Shown here in pieces: positions 1 through 11,995 of a DNA stretch of 64,000 bases. The translations under genes were made by a program, and so were the position numbers. The notes beneath the pieces were generated by a model. It made no database searches and was not told the DNA's origin. It saw only the letters and a program-made list of their open reading frames with translations. Numbering within the stretch: position 1 is the stretch's first letter; the number at the start of each line of letters is the position of its first letter. Origin of the DNA: Ptychodera flava (Eukaryota; Hemichordata; Enteropneusta; Ptychoderidae); NCBI RefSeq assembly GCF_041260155.1, contig NC_091947.1, forward strand, positions 32,808,032 to 32,872,031. The letters are read 5' to 3'.

Positions 1-86
1 TCCTCCCACTCTATCTGAGGATTGCAAGATGCATGAAACTTAAGTCATTGATTCCATTACTTTGTACTTGAAGTATTCTGTTTATT

Positions 87-481
<395 letters not shown>

Positions 482-1690
482 TATATATATATATATAGAC
501 ACTGAATTATTCTATTTGTATTCCACTTTATGTTTTACCTTTGTCCTGTGCAGGGAGGTCACCCTGTTTTCGAAAGTTGGAATGGGGGGGGGTCAGCCAC
601 TTTTTGACGTCAGCAAAAAATAATCCACCGCCCTGTCAGGCCAAAGAAACTCACCAGTCCCTTATGTACAAGTCCGTTGATGTATGATAAACAGATTGAT
701 TTTGCAACATCGCTGCATTAAAAAAAATTCTTTGAAGGAAGAATGCAAAAAAAATTGCCAGGATTCACAAGGGAAAAAAAACATCCAGTGGAACATGTGG
801 GAAAAAAAATAATGCCCCCCCAAATCTTCCAGACCCGCCCCAACCCAACCCCAGGATATCATATGGTCCACCCCTTAGAGATGCCGTGGCTTTCAAAAAT
901 ATCACAAGTTTACCTTGGAGAGTCCAAAAGGTTCCGTTCGATGACACACAGAGTGTACGCTTGTGGTAGGCACAGCGCTGCCGTCAACGGTCTCCGCCGC
1001 TGTCCACTAGGCAATTCTCATCTCGGTCGTCAATGTTTTGGTCTTACAGACTTTGATGTTTGCCGTGACACATATATCACCTGTAGATACATATTAATTT
1101 TGTCACTTGACGGGAACTCAGTTCTGTTGTGAGTGTTGTCCGAGTCAAATTTCGAACGACATCGGATTCCATAGCGCTGCACTCGACAGCCCTACGCTGC
1201 AGGTTTGATTCCGATCGAGAAATAACGGAACGCGGAATTTTTTTGTGTGATGAAGGATATTTATCGTTGTTCGTCGACTGACTTTATGCTTGTGCCTTCT
1301 ATGTTGCTTTCCCGAAGATTATACGGTACTCATTTATTAAGTTGAACTTTCGTTGAGGTGTATCTTTCGAGTTTATCGCCAACTGGGATCTCACGTTACG
1401 ACGTCGGTTGGCGGTCGCCAGGTACGACGTCAACATTGAGCCTTACGACTCGACTGGAGCCGCGACGTTAACTTAGCCATTAAGACAATCGAAGATATAT
1501 TCATTCGATTCTTGAGAAAAGCTAAAGCTTTAGCGACTCGAAATTTCGTTGGGCATGCCTTCTATGTTTCCATATCTGGATTTATCGGGTCAACTTTTTG
1601 TCAAAATGCCATGGGAGCACGGCATCGATCACGACAAATCAGTCTGTCTCGTGGTGTGCATGTATGAACGGTACAATTGCAGGAAAAACG
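482..1690. other. Region without recognised gene
   Basis: I see a short continuation of the TA repeat, a run of eight or more G around 583, several A-rich stretches at 720-810, and a weak tRNA B-box-like motif (GGTTTGATTCC at 1202-1212). Similarity to the gene A copy stops at about 1690, so exon 3 of gene C, expected a few hundred bases to the left of exon 2, is not here. I find no CLCA exon in this stretch. Confidence 0.5.
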
Positions 1691-1731
1691 ACATGTTATA
1701 TTGTCATTTCTACACTGTAAGATGTACCTAC

Positions 1732-1971
1732 CTTTCCCGCGGTTCCGTATAGACGTTGCACAGATGGATCCATTATGTACTGTGGCGTGAGATGCATGAA
1801 TTTGCCACTGAGCCCACATTCCGGTATACCGGCTACATAGGGGCCTTTGTTACCTTCTGCAACGATGATGTTACTCTTGTCGTATCTTTCCGAAGTCAAT
1901 GGATCGTAGCTTGGTGAGTCAGACCAATTTTCGGAACTGAGATTGTGATTTCTTTAAAGTACGAACGGTTT
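1732..1971 (-). pseudogene. Gene C exon 2 (frameshifted)
   Basis: Matches gene A exon 2, including the SNIIVAEG and HLTPQYI segments and the GTAGK end followed by a GTAGGT donor. The acceptor is TTTTAG. Near its start, gene A has five A where this copy has four (VPK-NWSD region), breaking the frame. The remainder is open in the shifted frame. Confidence 0.85.
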
Positions 1972-2760
1972 CTAAAATAAGCAAACGGGCAATTGTAAGT
2001 CATTTATTGACGGATCCTATTTTCCTGTATTATGAAGATTAGGTTTGTGTTTTTCAACATAGAAACAATTCACATATGATGTGCAACTTTTTGACTGAAA
2101 CATGGTAGGAAAAATGGTATCTGGTGACAACAATGGATCGTGTCATGGAACGATAGACATGCAAATGTCGAACATTCAATATTTTCTTTTTGCCGGTCTT
2201 TTACAAATAAAATCGAGGCAGGTTAATCGAAGTAAACGTACTTAAGCAGTATCGAACAATAAGCAGATATGAACTGAAAATCTCCCGTCTTTTATTATAC
2301 GTTTAGGTGCCGTACATAATTATGATAGTTGTGACACTAAATTGAACGACAGGTGACGATCATTGTAAGTTAGGACTGGACATACATTACACGGGGGTGG
2401 GGATGGGCCAGTGTTTTTCGAAACACCGCTGCATCAAAAATAGTGACCCTTCAAAAGTACATGCACAAAAATTAGTGACCCTCCCCCTTATCCGTGCATG
2501 AAAATAAGTGACCCTCCCCTGTTACTCAATACCCCCAAACAAACCCGCAATGTGTTCAAGACCTCCTTCTGACTTGCTATACTTTTGAAGTCCCCTCCCA
2601 AAAGGAAGGCAAAATGCGCCAGATATAATGCTTTGTTCAAAAAATATCAAATCATATGTGTGTGATAATTCATGTTAATGTACTTTGCTTGAAGTGGCAG
2701 GTAAAAAGTGCATGCATGTACAAAAAATGTAATTTTTAGATTTCATCGATAATGTCGATT

Positions 2761-3300
2761 CACTATGCATGGCAGCCTATGATGAAACTATGAATATTTT
2801 TTTCCAATACAAAACTAGGTAAATCTGTGCATTTATGTACACCTAATTATTAGTATTAATGTTCATGATTAGACTAGAGTGATTTCAAGTCAATGGTTGT
2901 GCAAGAAATTTGATTTTGGAATTTCACTGAAATGTCCATTCACTATGCATGGCAGCCTATGATGAAACTATGAATATTTTTTTCCAATACAAAACTAGGT
3001 AAATCTGTGCAATTATGTACACCTAATTATTAGTATTAATGTTCATGACTAGACTACAGTGGTTTCAAGTCCATGGTTATGCAAGAAATTTGATTTTGGA
3101 ATTTCACTGAAATGTCCATTCACTATGCATGGCAGCCTATGCTGAAACTATGAATATTTTATTTCCAATACAAAACTAGGTAAATCTGTGCATTTATGTA
3201 CACCTTATTATTAGTATTAATGTTCATGATTAGACTAGAGTGGTTTCAAGTCCATGGTTGTGCAAGAAATTTGATTTTGGAATTTCGCCGAATGTTGATT
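2761..3300. repeat. Three tandem copies of a 180 bp repeat
   Basis: The block starting CACTATGCATGGCAGCC recurs at 2761, 2941 and 3121, a period of 180 bp, with only scattered differences. It is cut at the right by the CACTA-type element at 3316. Tandem repeats of this type are common in the subterminal parts of long non-autonomous DNA transposons. Confidence 0.9.
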
Positions 3301-5041
3301 CTCTGTACAGTTGTACACTGTAAAGTTAAGTGTTCAAGGATAGAACACCAATTAAACGCCTTTTTGTAACACTTTTTGAACGCCTCCAGACGTTCAGAAA
3401 TTTAACACTACGTGTTCAACCAACGTTCAATTTTTGAACACACGTGTGCAGATTTTGAACGCTACGTGTTCATCAGACATTATATTAAACACCATGGTGT
3501 TCCATATCTGAACACACGTTGCACAGGAAATGTGTTCAAAAATTGAACGCTTTTACGCGTTCAAAGGGCTGTAACACTTTTTGAACGCATGGACGCCGTT
3601 CAACGATAAGTGTGTTAAAGGCTAGAACACATGATGCGCGCTTGTTGAACACCTTTAATTTTGGGCGTTCACGGTATGTTCAAGCCTTGAAATAACATTA
3701 CAGACCATTGATTTCCTGTAAAATTATTTATTCTAAAAATACAAGAAACATTTTTAGAGTAAAATACAATAATTTACTGTAAAATGGGTAAATAAACATT
3801 GCAACTTTGTATGTAAAGTTTGTCAGAGGAAAAACCAACAGTGTTAACACCTTCCTATCAAAAACATAAGCAATAAAAATCACCATATTGTGGATTACGT
3901 TTTATGTTTTCATACTTGTTTAAAACGTACAAAAATCATCTGAAAAAGCTCAAAATTTGGCACACTTCTTGTCTTGAAAAGACGTATATGTATGAAATGC
4001 ATACTCCATTTCTGTAAGATGGTTTCTAAAGACATTTCCTCCTATATGGACAATAGTAAATTTTGAAGAAAAAAGAAGTTAGTCAAGGCTTCTCTGGTGC
4101 ACATGGCATATAGTTGTCCACACTAAAGTAAACACAACATGTCAAGTTGTCAAAGTGTCACAGTAAGACACAACATGCAGAAAGTGGGGGAAGTGGGTCC
4201 TTGGCAGGGTAAAACCTATTTCCTTGTCCAACAAAGTCCTTCATAAAAAAAGGTTAGTTTGTTTGTAATATCTTTAAATAAACCCTGAAATAAATGGGTG
4301 ACATTTCAAAAATATACCTCTCAGAAATTTAAAACATATTCGTAAAAACCTTTCAAATTCTGGTGTACCCTGCTATTAATTTTTATACAATTTTGTTTTA
4401 CTAAAAAATGGTAAAAATCACCCTTAAAATGAAAAAATGAACATTTCATCATAACTTGAATATATCACATTTTGGTAATTCCCAATGTCTTAAAAATGTC
4501 TGAAATGTCTTTAATGCCAAAAAACACAAAGTTGCAAATTTCTGCATAATTTTAACAATCTGAAAAAGACTACCAGTAGAGAGATCTATGTCCTAAATAT
4601 CAAAGCTGTTCGATTAGCAGTTTTGAAAAAGATTTTTTAAAGATTGTTTGACCAAAAATGACAAAAATTGCCATGAAATATAAAAATTTGAATATTTCAT
4701 CACAACTAGCACAAATTGACGATGGTCATTTTTAGGGACATGTTTACAAAATATTGAAGACGTCAGTAAAAGAGAAGAAGATTTTTGCCAAAAAATAGCA
4801 AAATTAGCCTCAAAATATAAATTTGCATATTTCATCATAATTTGAACATATCTGATTAGGGTAATCCCTTGGGACCTGTAATCCAAATATTAAAGGATTC
4901 GCACATGCTGTTTTGAAGAAAAACCTTTGGAAGTACAAATTTGAGGACAATGCTACACATCCACCTATTTAGCTGACAGCAAAGCTAAAAACCAGTTGCT
5001 AAGTACAAGAGACGTGTTGAGCTACAATACAAATAATTTAC

Positions 5042-5502
5042 GGTTTGGTAGCAGGCTATGATCAACTAAATGTTACAAGGGCATAAGCTTTCAAAGTACG
5101 TGAAGTCTCCTTCATCAGATGCAAGGGGGATGAAAAATTGAGGCAGAAAGTGACAGAAAATTCAGAGTGAAAATTTCAGAAAAATCAGTAATTCAGAGTG
5201 GACATTTTTACTCTGAATGGTCTGTCGCTTTCACATCCATTCAAGGCTGAATTTTTTTATGTAAAAACATTTTGTCATACTGTCTTGAAAGCTGCCTGCA
5301 AATACAAAGATGTCAGATGGTGTTCAAATGGTTGAGACTGAGTGTACAGATGACTTTCATAAATGCATGTATGGATTTTCATGTACACATTTTGAAAGAG
5401 CTAACAAGAAATATCAGCTTTAATTTAAATAAGGGAGACTACACGTCTGTGAAAGCTTATTCCCCAGCAACATTTAGTTGATCATAGCATGCTACCAAAG
5501 CT
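5042..5502. mobile_element. Small inverted-end element nested in CACTA-like element
   Basis: The left end (GGTTTGGTAGCAGGCTATGA and on) and right end are inverted copies of roughly 70 bp with some mismatches. They include a CTGATGAAGGAGAC-type stretch on the minus strand near 5090. That phrase resembles the terminal sequences of Penelope-like elements, so this may be a non-autonomous derivative. No reading frame. Confidence 0.55.
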
Positions 5503-5961
5503 TAGATTAATTCAGAACAAAAATACAGAAATTTATCAAAATTCAGTTACTGACCCTTGGAAATTTAAATCTACATTAGAGATGAGCTGAGTTTCTCAAG
5601 CTTGTTTCCAGACAGCTACCTGTACACTCATCTTCTTCGTTATCTGTACCACCAGCTTCTATAACAACTCTTCGATTTTCAGTTAAATCCAACTTTTTAC
5701 ATCCTGAAAAAATGCAACAATAGGTAATATGGCGAGATGAAACTTTAAATGAAAGACAAGGGGCTGATTATTATAAGGAAAAGTGGAGAATTTCATATAC
5801 AGTGCCTCTCTTCAAAACTGTTACAAAATATTTGCTGCTTCTTGTGATCAATTGATTAAAATTAAAAAGCCAAACTCTCATATGCTGAAACAATACATTG
5901 TATACTCTACGATGTTTAACTGATGTTTTACATGCGATTGTGTTTACTAAAAGACATATGT

Positions 5962-6110
5962 TAGCTGTGATTACGCAGCGGTACTATGCAAGGCGTATCG
6001 ATCGCGCTCAGGTCAAGGGTTATCACTACAGTTGTATTGTGATGACCCTTGACCCGAGTGAGATCGATCGATACGCCATGGCCAAAAGTACCACTGCGTA
6101 GTCACAGCTA
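5962..6110. mobile_element. 149 bp palindromic MITE
   Basis: Nearly the whole insert is a palindrome: TAGCTGTGATTACGCAG at the left and its complement with one or two changes at the right, with arms of about 70 bp each around a short centre near 6036. It lies within the CACTA-like element. Confidence 0.75.
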
Positions 6111-7444
6111 GTTGTTGGTATAGCAGCCACTGAAAGAAAAAAGTTTTTTCACGTAGTTAAGCTATTTAAGGTACAATACAATTAATTTCAAAGGACGATA
6201 ATATAGATGCTTCAAAAATCGAATACCTTTTACTATTTTGGAGAGGAAACTTACCCTCTCTGGTCTTGCTTCCTCACGATCACGACTTCAGGGTGCGCTT
6301 ACAAGAAAAATGTCGCAACTTCCGTTTTGATGCATCATGGGATAGGAAAAGACACCAAACTTGAACACTAAGTGTTAAGAAGTAGAACGCCCCTTGCACG
6401 CCGATGTTAAAATTAAAACGTTCATGGTGGTTTTCTGATTTTCTTTTCTAATTTTTAAACTTTCAACCCGTAATAAACGTGTAAAATTATTTTGTATACT
6501 TCCTTTTTTAGAAAAAACATGCTTTCAGCAATTGTAGGCCGGAAATATTTTTCACTTAGTGTGAAATTCGTTACACCAAAATCCGTGTACTTTTGCCGGA
6601 CAGTGAAGCAATAGTAAATTTAATATAGCCATTGTAAAGAAAAAAACACAAAAGACTGTTAATTGTTTCACAGTATTGTAAAATTTCTGTGATGCTGAGT
6701 TTGTGAACACTTGAAGGAGATCGTTGTTAACACATAGTGTTCAGGTTTAGAACATCATTGTTAATATTATGAACACTAGTGTTAACAATATGAACACTAG
6801 CCGTTCAAATTTGAACACCGACATGTACATTTTGAACGCGTAAAGACGCGTCTAGCGTCCGCTATTTTTACAGTGTAGGATGTGAGGAAACTACAAATAA
6901 CTCATAGGTTATCTGATCCTAAATTGTTATTGAAAAGTTGTTCGACCTGAAGCTCCAGTTGTTATTGATGACATTTTGCACAATTCTGAATAGTTTGTAT
7001 ACTGTCAATGTCCTCAAAAATGAAAAATGTACATACAGCTTCATGAACATTTGACACCGACCTATACCCAATGTATTGTCAACGGGAGAATGATATCAAA
7101 TAAGTGATCTCCAAATTGTTATTGAAAGCGTCATTATAGGGGACAGTTTTGATATGTACAATAGAGGAGTTGGATAAGTAGAAATTATGACAACTTAAAT
7201 CAATGTGGCTGCTTGGATCATCAAATGACAGAAACTGAAAGTGCAAGGAGGTATTTTTTCTTTTTTAGTATTCCATATTCTTTAATACGTGCACATGCAA
7301 TTTCAGCTTTGATGCATAAAAAAGGTGACCCTCCCCCATAGGCTTGCACAAAATTTTATGACCCTTCAAAAAATGCTTGCGCGAAAAATGGCGACTAACC
7401 CCCAAAAAAACTCCGGCCCACCCCCTGTAATTTGTGTCCAGTCC

Positions 7445-8319
7445 CTTATGGCACCAAAAATTAAAACAAAAAGGCAGCCGATTTAAACCATGACAGACAG
7501 AAATCTTTATATAGATCACAAGACAGTGTCTTCCCATGTTTTAGCCGCATGATCAAAGAGATACAGTCGTCGGAACTGCGCTAAAAGGTCGTGTGGGACC
7601 CATACGACCAATGTAAACACTGTATCCAAGGTACGATGGTGATTAATGAAAGTTAAACATGTATGTCATAATCTATCATCGTATAATTTAAATGTTGCAG
7701 CTATGATGATGAGGTGCATTTAGGCGATTTGTTACATTTGTCTGCCTTGCTTGATCTTGCTGAGAAGTTCTGCAATTTGTGAATAACTATCAGCTATCTG
7801 TTTCACTTCTAAATAGCGTTGCTTTGGTATTTAAATCTTATCATATTAACTCATTTCAGGAAAGAGTGTAAATCAATTATTTTCATTCTTTTTTTCTTTG
7901 TTTAAGAGGAAGAATAAAATTACCTTATTCGTTTCCCTACAGATATATTGAAGAATAATGCATTTGCTTTGCCAGCAAATTCATTGTGTGTAATAAATAT
8001 GTAATGTTATTGTGCACAAATGATTTCAATTGCAGACAAAAATTCGGCTGTCAACGATAACATCAGTCATTACCTACACATACAGACTGCGTTCACAAGT
8101 TAGCAACCAGGCACTTCGCCGTGATACGATTTTGACAGTAAAATAAATTAATGATATTTTACAAACAGAAAATACACAAAAAGTGATAATATTAACACAA
8201 TTTAATCTGCAACTGTCTAATCTATTTGCGCTTTGTGTCAGGAGAATTTATATCATAATTATTATGGATTTTAATCATTGACGCAGCCGATGATGATTCT
8301 AAAGAAGGGAATATTTTAC
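7445..8319. other. Gene C intron 1, remainder
   Basis: Intron sequence clearly paralogous to 47030-47830 in gene A (for example the GGCAG..TTTAAACCATGACAGACAG stretch). It lacks the long CA repeat seen in the gene A copy. No separate gene is seen. Confidence 0.7.
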
Positions 8320-8560
8320 CTTGTTGCCGTGTAAAGATCGGCCGATCCAGCGGTGAACACTTCTTTGATTTTTTCAATCAGCTCTTGATTTTCAGCCACA
8401 GCTTCATCTATGCCGATGAGAATTCCTATATACCCGTTATTTTCAAGGATATTTGCTGTTGTACTCCACCGGAATGCATACAACAGTCAACTTCACGGTT
8501 GATCCATGACAGAGAGACTAGCATAGGTATCAACAAGACGATGTTGACCTTGGACCGCAT
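8320..8560 (-). pseudogene. Gene C exon 1 (frameshifted)
   Basis: Starts at an ATG at 8560-8558 matching the gene A start, and encodes a hydrophobic leader (VNIVLLIPMLVSLSW) followed by a Cys-Cys pair as in gene A. Where gene A reads ISLNNNGY, this copy has lost one base and reaches a TAG soon after. Downstream codons still match gene A in another frame, and the donor GTAAAA is intact. Codon similarity with a broken frame indicates recent loss. Confidence 0.85.
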
Positions 8561-8615
8561 CTCTCTTTATCCTTCCAATGCGTCATCAAATCACGAAATA
8601 TATGAAGAGAAATAA

Positions 8616-8821
8616 ACACGATCGGAACTAATTTGGAATAATTGGATGGCGAAGAATGCCGATTTAATCTACAAATGTAATCTCATCTGCTTTTCTTTTT
8701 ATATTACACACTTGTTTTGATGAGTAATTTGTTATATTGCAACATTCAGCTACACCTACCACTTTTGGTAAATTTGAAAAATATGAAAATCCAATCATCC
8801 CAAATTAGTTCCAATCGTGTT
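8616..8821. mobile_element. ACACGAT MITE, copy 1
   Basis: About 205 bp with inverted ends ACACGATCGGAACTAATTTG / complement. It sits 56 bp upstream of the gene C start codon and is shared with gene A (copy 4 at 48132), so it was present before the duplication. It probably lies in the 5' UTR or promoter. Confidence 0.85.
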
Positions 8822-9640
8822 AATAGCTCATGCCAGATTCTTTATAACAAATTTACATTTCTTCAAATCGTATCTGTGTATGTATACAAATTGAGATTTG
8901 TGTGTTACGCACAACGTTTTGTATTTCTTGCATGTAATTAATTCAAATTTGAAGAAAGTTGGTCTTTCTAAAAGCATCGTTAATTGTTCAATCACTTCAT
9001 GGCCTTTTTACATATTTCAAATTCTGACGATACGAATGTCCTTGTGAATTTTCGGATTTTGTGTGTCCCTATCTCACAGTGGAAAATACTTTTGCAAAAT
9101 GACACCTTTTTAGTAAGCTGGTATTAAAATCCGCATACACGTTTGGCTCGAAGTAATTCGCCCAAATTCATGTGTTGTTTAAGTTGTCCGCTGATATTTT
9201 TGTTAGTTGTTTTAATTTAAGGATGACAACTGTGTAGATAGACGATGAAAGCTGCGCCGAAGGGGAAATTTCATCATATGACATGAGTGAATCGGGAAGT
9301 TATCTAAGAAATTATGGTAAAATGTGCACATTCTGTACAAGATGAAACATTCGTGTTGTCTGTACAATTTCAACACACGCAGTGCATCCCGAGAGAACAA
9401 TCGCCAAATAAAACATCTGTACAGTGTGTGTACAACGTCAACGTGCATTGATTAAACAATAAAGCACACCCAGCGACGGTATATCATGAGATTTTCACCA
9501 GTTCACGACATATATGTAGGAGCGATAGCGAGTGCACGCATAGTGATCTAGTTCTTTTCGCGTCTCGACCAATCAGATTTCAGTATTTGCACCATCAATA
9601 TACTGGTATGATATAATTTTAAATATATAGTAATACCGTC
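8822..9640. other. Upstream flank of gene C
   Basis: Paralogous to 48336-48721 and then 51312-51570, with the 2.58 kb TTAA element missing here. It contains no long reading frame of its own. It provides the empty site for that element: TTGTTTTAATTTAAGGATG. Confidence 0.7.
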
Positions 9641-10375
9641 GACGTGGAACTCACGGTTCCGTGATGTATCTCTTGTGAAAACACTTTTCATCGAGAATGA
9701 GTCTGCTTTACAATGTAGACCTTAAGACAGACAAGTAAATCCGCCATTAGCTAAGTCAAAAAACCGACACTTGCCATATCTCTTATTTTGTATCTCACGT
9801 CTGCGTACTTCACTCTGTCTCAGTCCTCTGTCCGTGTCTCTTTCCAAGCTGCGCCTCTCACTTTGAATCTCTCACTCTGTCTATTTCTGTTGCTGTCGCC
9901 TCTATATACCACTCTGAAGCAATCGTCCCGATGAATTTGTTTTTTGTTTTCTACAAAAGCTTGGTCTTTCTTTTGTACCTAGTATGGTGACATTCTCGTG
10001 CCTTATATTATACCAAACGTCACAAAGTCGTCTAGACTGTGAGTAGCATTCTATGCCTATGAAAGTACAGTATCAAGTCATGTGAGTTTTCTCTCCGCCA
10101 CTGTACCGTCTCGCACTGAACAATCCGATAAATTATTGAGGTGGAAATTATTGATTACTACGGCATCACTCATACCTGTCTATTTTTGCCTTAATGTCGT
10201 CTGCTTGATTGATTGAGTGTATGCTTAGTTGCGATGAATATTTTTTGATTCAATGAAAACAAGGAAATTTCTACTTTCTTCAAGTAGTATATAAATTGTG
10301 ATCGTCTGTCGTTAATTCCGAGTATGGGTTCCAGTGACAAGCAATTTGATGTGCCAGGCAATTCAGCGTTTTACT

Positions 10376-11995
10376 ACCATTTTCAGTATTAGATAGCGAA
10401 GCTGCCGCAGTGAACCACAGGCGCTTGGCACATTGCTGGGATAATACTCGTATTTAATATGTAGAATGTCTATATACGACTTGATTATTCAATAAAAAAA
10501 TCACCGTACGTGATATTAGTGTACCAGGCCTATAGGCCTACATGTTGACTGGCATTGTACCTATGGCTGCCTGGTTCCGGCCCGGCAAACGCACTGCATA
10601 ATCATCAATGTGTAGAATGTCTACATGACTTCATTATTTATTAAAGAATAACGGTGCGTGATATTACTGTACATGTCAGCTAGCTTAACAGAGGGGCTGT
10701 AGAGCTCTGCATGGCTTGGGCCCGGCTTTGGTCCGTTGTCCACTGCTGCACAGACAGGAAGTCAAGGCGTGAAAGTAAATCACAGTCCGATTTCATAAAT
10801 CAGCGAAATTCACGAACTGTGAGCGTTTCCGGTGATAAAAACTGGTCAACGGTCAGATGGTTGCATAAACAATCGATCGACTGGCCTCTTTTGCCTAAAA
10901 TCATACCTTACCCTATGCTACTGGCGAGAAATTGTCCTGAAATTGGCTGGGCACACCAACCCAGCGCCGGCCATTTTGAATGAGCTGCATTCAATATACG
11001 CGTCCAATGAGAGAAGAGCAATGACGTCATCTGCCAAGGGTTGTATGCACAGGCGCATACATTGCATGCAGCTTATTCAAAATGGCCGGCGCTGGGTTGG
11101 TGTGCCCAGCCGATTTCAGGACGATTTCTCGCCAGTAGCATAGGGTAAGGTATGATTTTAGGCAAAAGAAGCCAGTCGATCGATTGTTTATGCAACCATC
11201 TGACCGTTGACCAGTTTTTATCACCGGAAACGCTCACAGTTCGTGAATTTCGCTGATTTATGAAATCGGACTGTGATTTACTTTCACGCCTTGACTTCCT
11301 GTCTGTGCAGCAGTGGACAACGGACCAAAGCCGGGCCCAAGCCATGCAGAGCTCTACAGCCCCTCTGTTAAGCTAGCTGACATGTACAGTAATATCACGC
11401 ACCGTTATTCTTTAATAAATAATTCTACACATTGATGATTATGCAGTGCGTTGGCCGGGCCCGAGCCAGGCAGCCATAGGTACAATGCCAGTCAACATGT
11501 AGGCCTATAGGCCTACACTAATATCACGTACGGTGATTCTTTTATTGAATAATCAAGTCGTATATAGACATTCTACATATTAAATACGAGTATTATCCCA
11601 GCAATGTGCCAAGCGCCTGTGCAGTGAACTGCAATAAAACTGCTTACACTAATTAGTTTCAGCTGTAGCCATGGCCACTTTGGTGTTGAACAAGGCTACA
11701 CTTGATACAGACAAAAAGTCTGCTCGACAAAGGCAAAACTAGCTCTGTCTGAGGCTCGGGTTGTAAATGAGAGTTTACGATTGGCACCCTGTGTTCAAGA
11801 TTAAGATACAATGTAACATTACCATGCACTGGTCCATGTACAAATCTTGTTTATTTCAACTTCCCCAGACAAACTGTCTGCATGGGACATACAATGTTGT
11901 CGACTTTGCCAGCTGGCTACAGCTGAAATTAATTAGTGTGAGCAGTTTTATTGCAGTTCACTGCAGTGGCTTCGCTATCTATTACTGAAAATGGT
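10376..11995. mobile_element. Outer inverted-end element split by a hAT-like insertion
   Basis: Starts around ACCATTTTCAGTATTAGATAG and ends with the complement near 11995; the inverted match continues through CAGTGAACTGCAATAAAACTGC and CAGCTGTAGCC on the inner side of the insertion. Comparison with other units (14771-14820, 18670-18720, 55330-55380, 58950-59000) shows uninterrupted sequence here, so this is an insertion into the repeat unit. Without the nested element it is about 410 bp. The exact ends are uncertain by a few bases. Confidence 0.7.
10416..11621. mobile_element. hAT-like foldback element with 8-bp TSD
   Basis: The 1206 bp element is almost entirely an inverted repeat: arms of about 560 bp around a centre at 10985-11050. 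It begins CACAGGCGCTTGGCACA and ends with the exact complement. The host 8-mer CAGTGAAC is duplicated perfectly at 10408-10415 and 11622-11629. An 8-bp duplication with short CA-starting ends is typical of hAT non-autonomous elements. Mirror-image reading frames in the two arms are a by-product of the palindrome. Confidence 0.88.

Larger units (their letters stand above)
3316..6875. mobile_element. CACTA/EnSpm-like non-autonomous element
   Basis: Begins CACTGTAAA and ends TTTACAGTG, flanked by TA on both sides (3314-3315, 6876-6877). Both ends, about 3320-3680 and 6360-6870, are packed with variants of GTTCAA/TTGAAC and TGTTCA/TGAACA. Such subterminal arrays of short motifs in both orientations are the transposase-binding hallmark of CACTA elements. 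The 3.56 kb interior has no long reading frame and hosts two smaller foldback inserts. CACTG termini and a 2-bp duplication are known in animal EnSpm families. Confidence 0.75.
2373..7444. mobile_element. 5.07 kb inverted-end element in gene C intron 1
   Basis: The ends carry an imperfect inverted repeat of about 35-40 bp beginning GGACTGGACA and continuing through a G-rich block. The equivalent intron of gene A (around 46990-47030) lacks this DNA: flanking sequence there runs from GTTAGGGATC directly to ATAAAACAAAAAGGCAG. The insertion therefore postdates the duplication. It contains 180 bp tandem repeats and a complete CACTA-type element. No transposase was recognised. The target duplication is not clear. 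Confidence 0.65.
1732..8560 (-). pseudogene. CLCA-like: CLCA-like gene C, 5' part, probable pseudogene
   Basis: Two exons paralogous to exons 1 and 2 of gene A (29305-48075) are present on the minus strand. They would encode the signal peptide and the start of the CLCA N-terminal domain, a family of secreted or membrane-anchored metalloprotease/VWA proteins that regulate calcium-activated chloride currents. Splice sites are kept. However, exon 1 (241 bp instead of 242) and exon 2 (240 bp instead of 241) each lack one base relative to gene A. The first loss leads within a few codons to a stop; the second lies in an A run. The single intron is 6.35 kb, against 1.2 kb in gene A, because of nested transposons. 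Exons 3 onward are either lost or lie beyond the left edge. An assembly error could explain the A-run change but less easily both. Confidence 0.8.

Noticed and set aside
1150-1215. tRNA-like region with a B-box-like GGTTTGATTCC
   Set aside because: No acceptor stem or complete cloverleaf could be drawn; at most a decayed tRNA-derived repeat.
5042-5502. Hammerhead ribozyme on the minus strand (CTGATGA..GAAA)
   Set aside because: The sequence between the two core motifs does not form a convincing stem II by eye.
10711-11345. Mirror-image 90-codon frames on both strands
   Set aside because: They are the two arms of the hAT-like palindrome translated in each direction, not genes.
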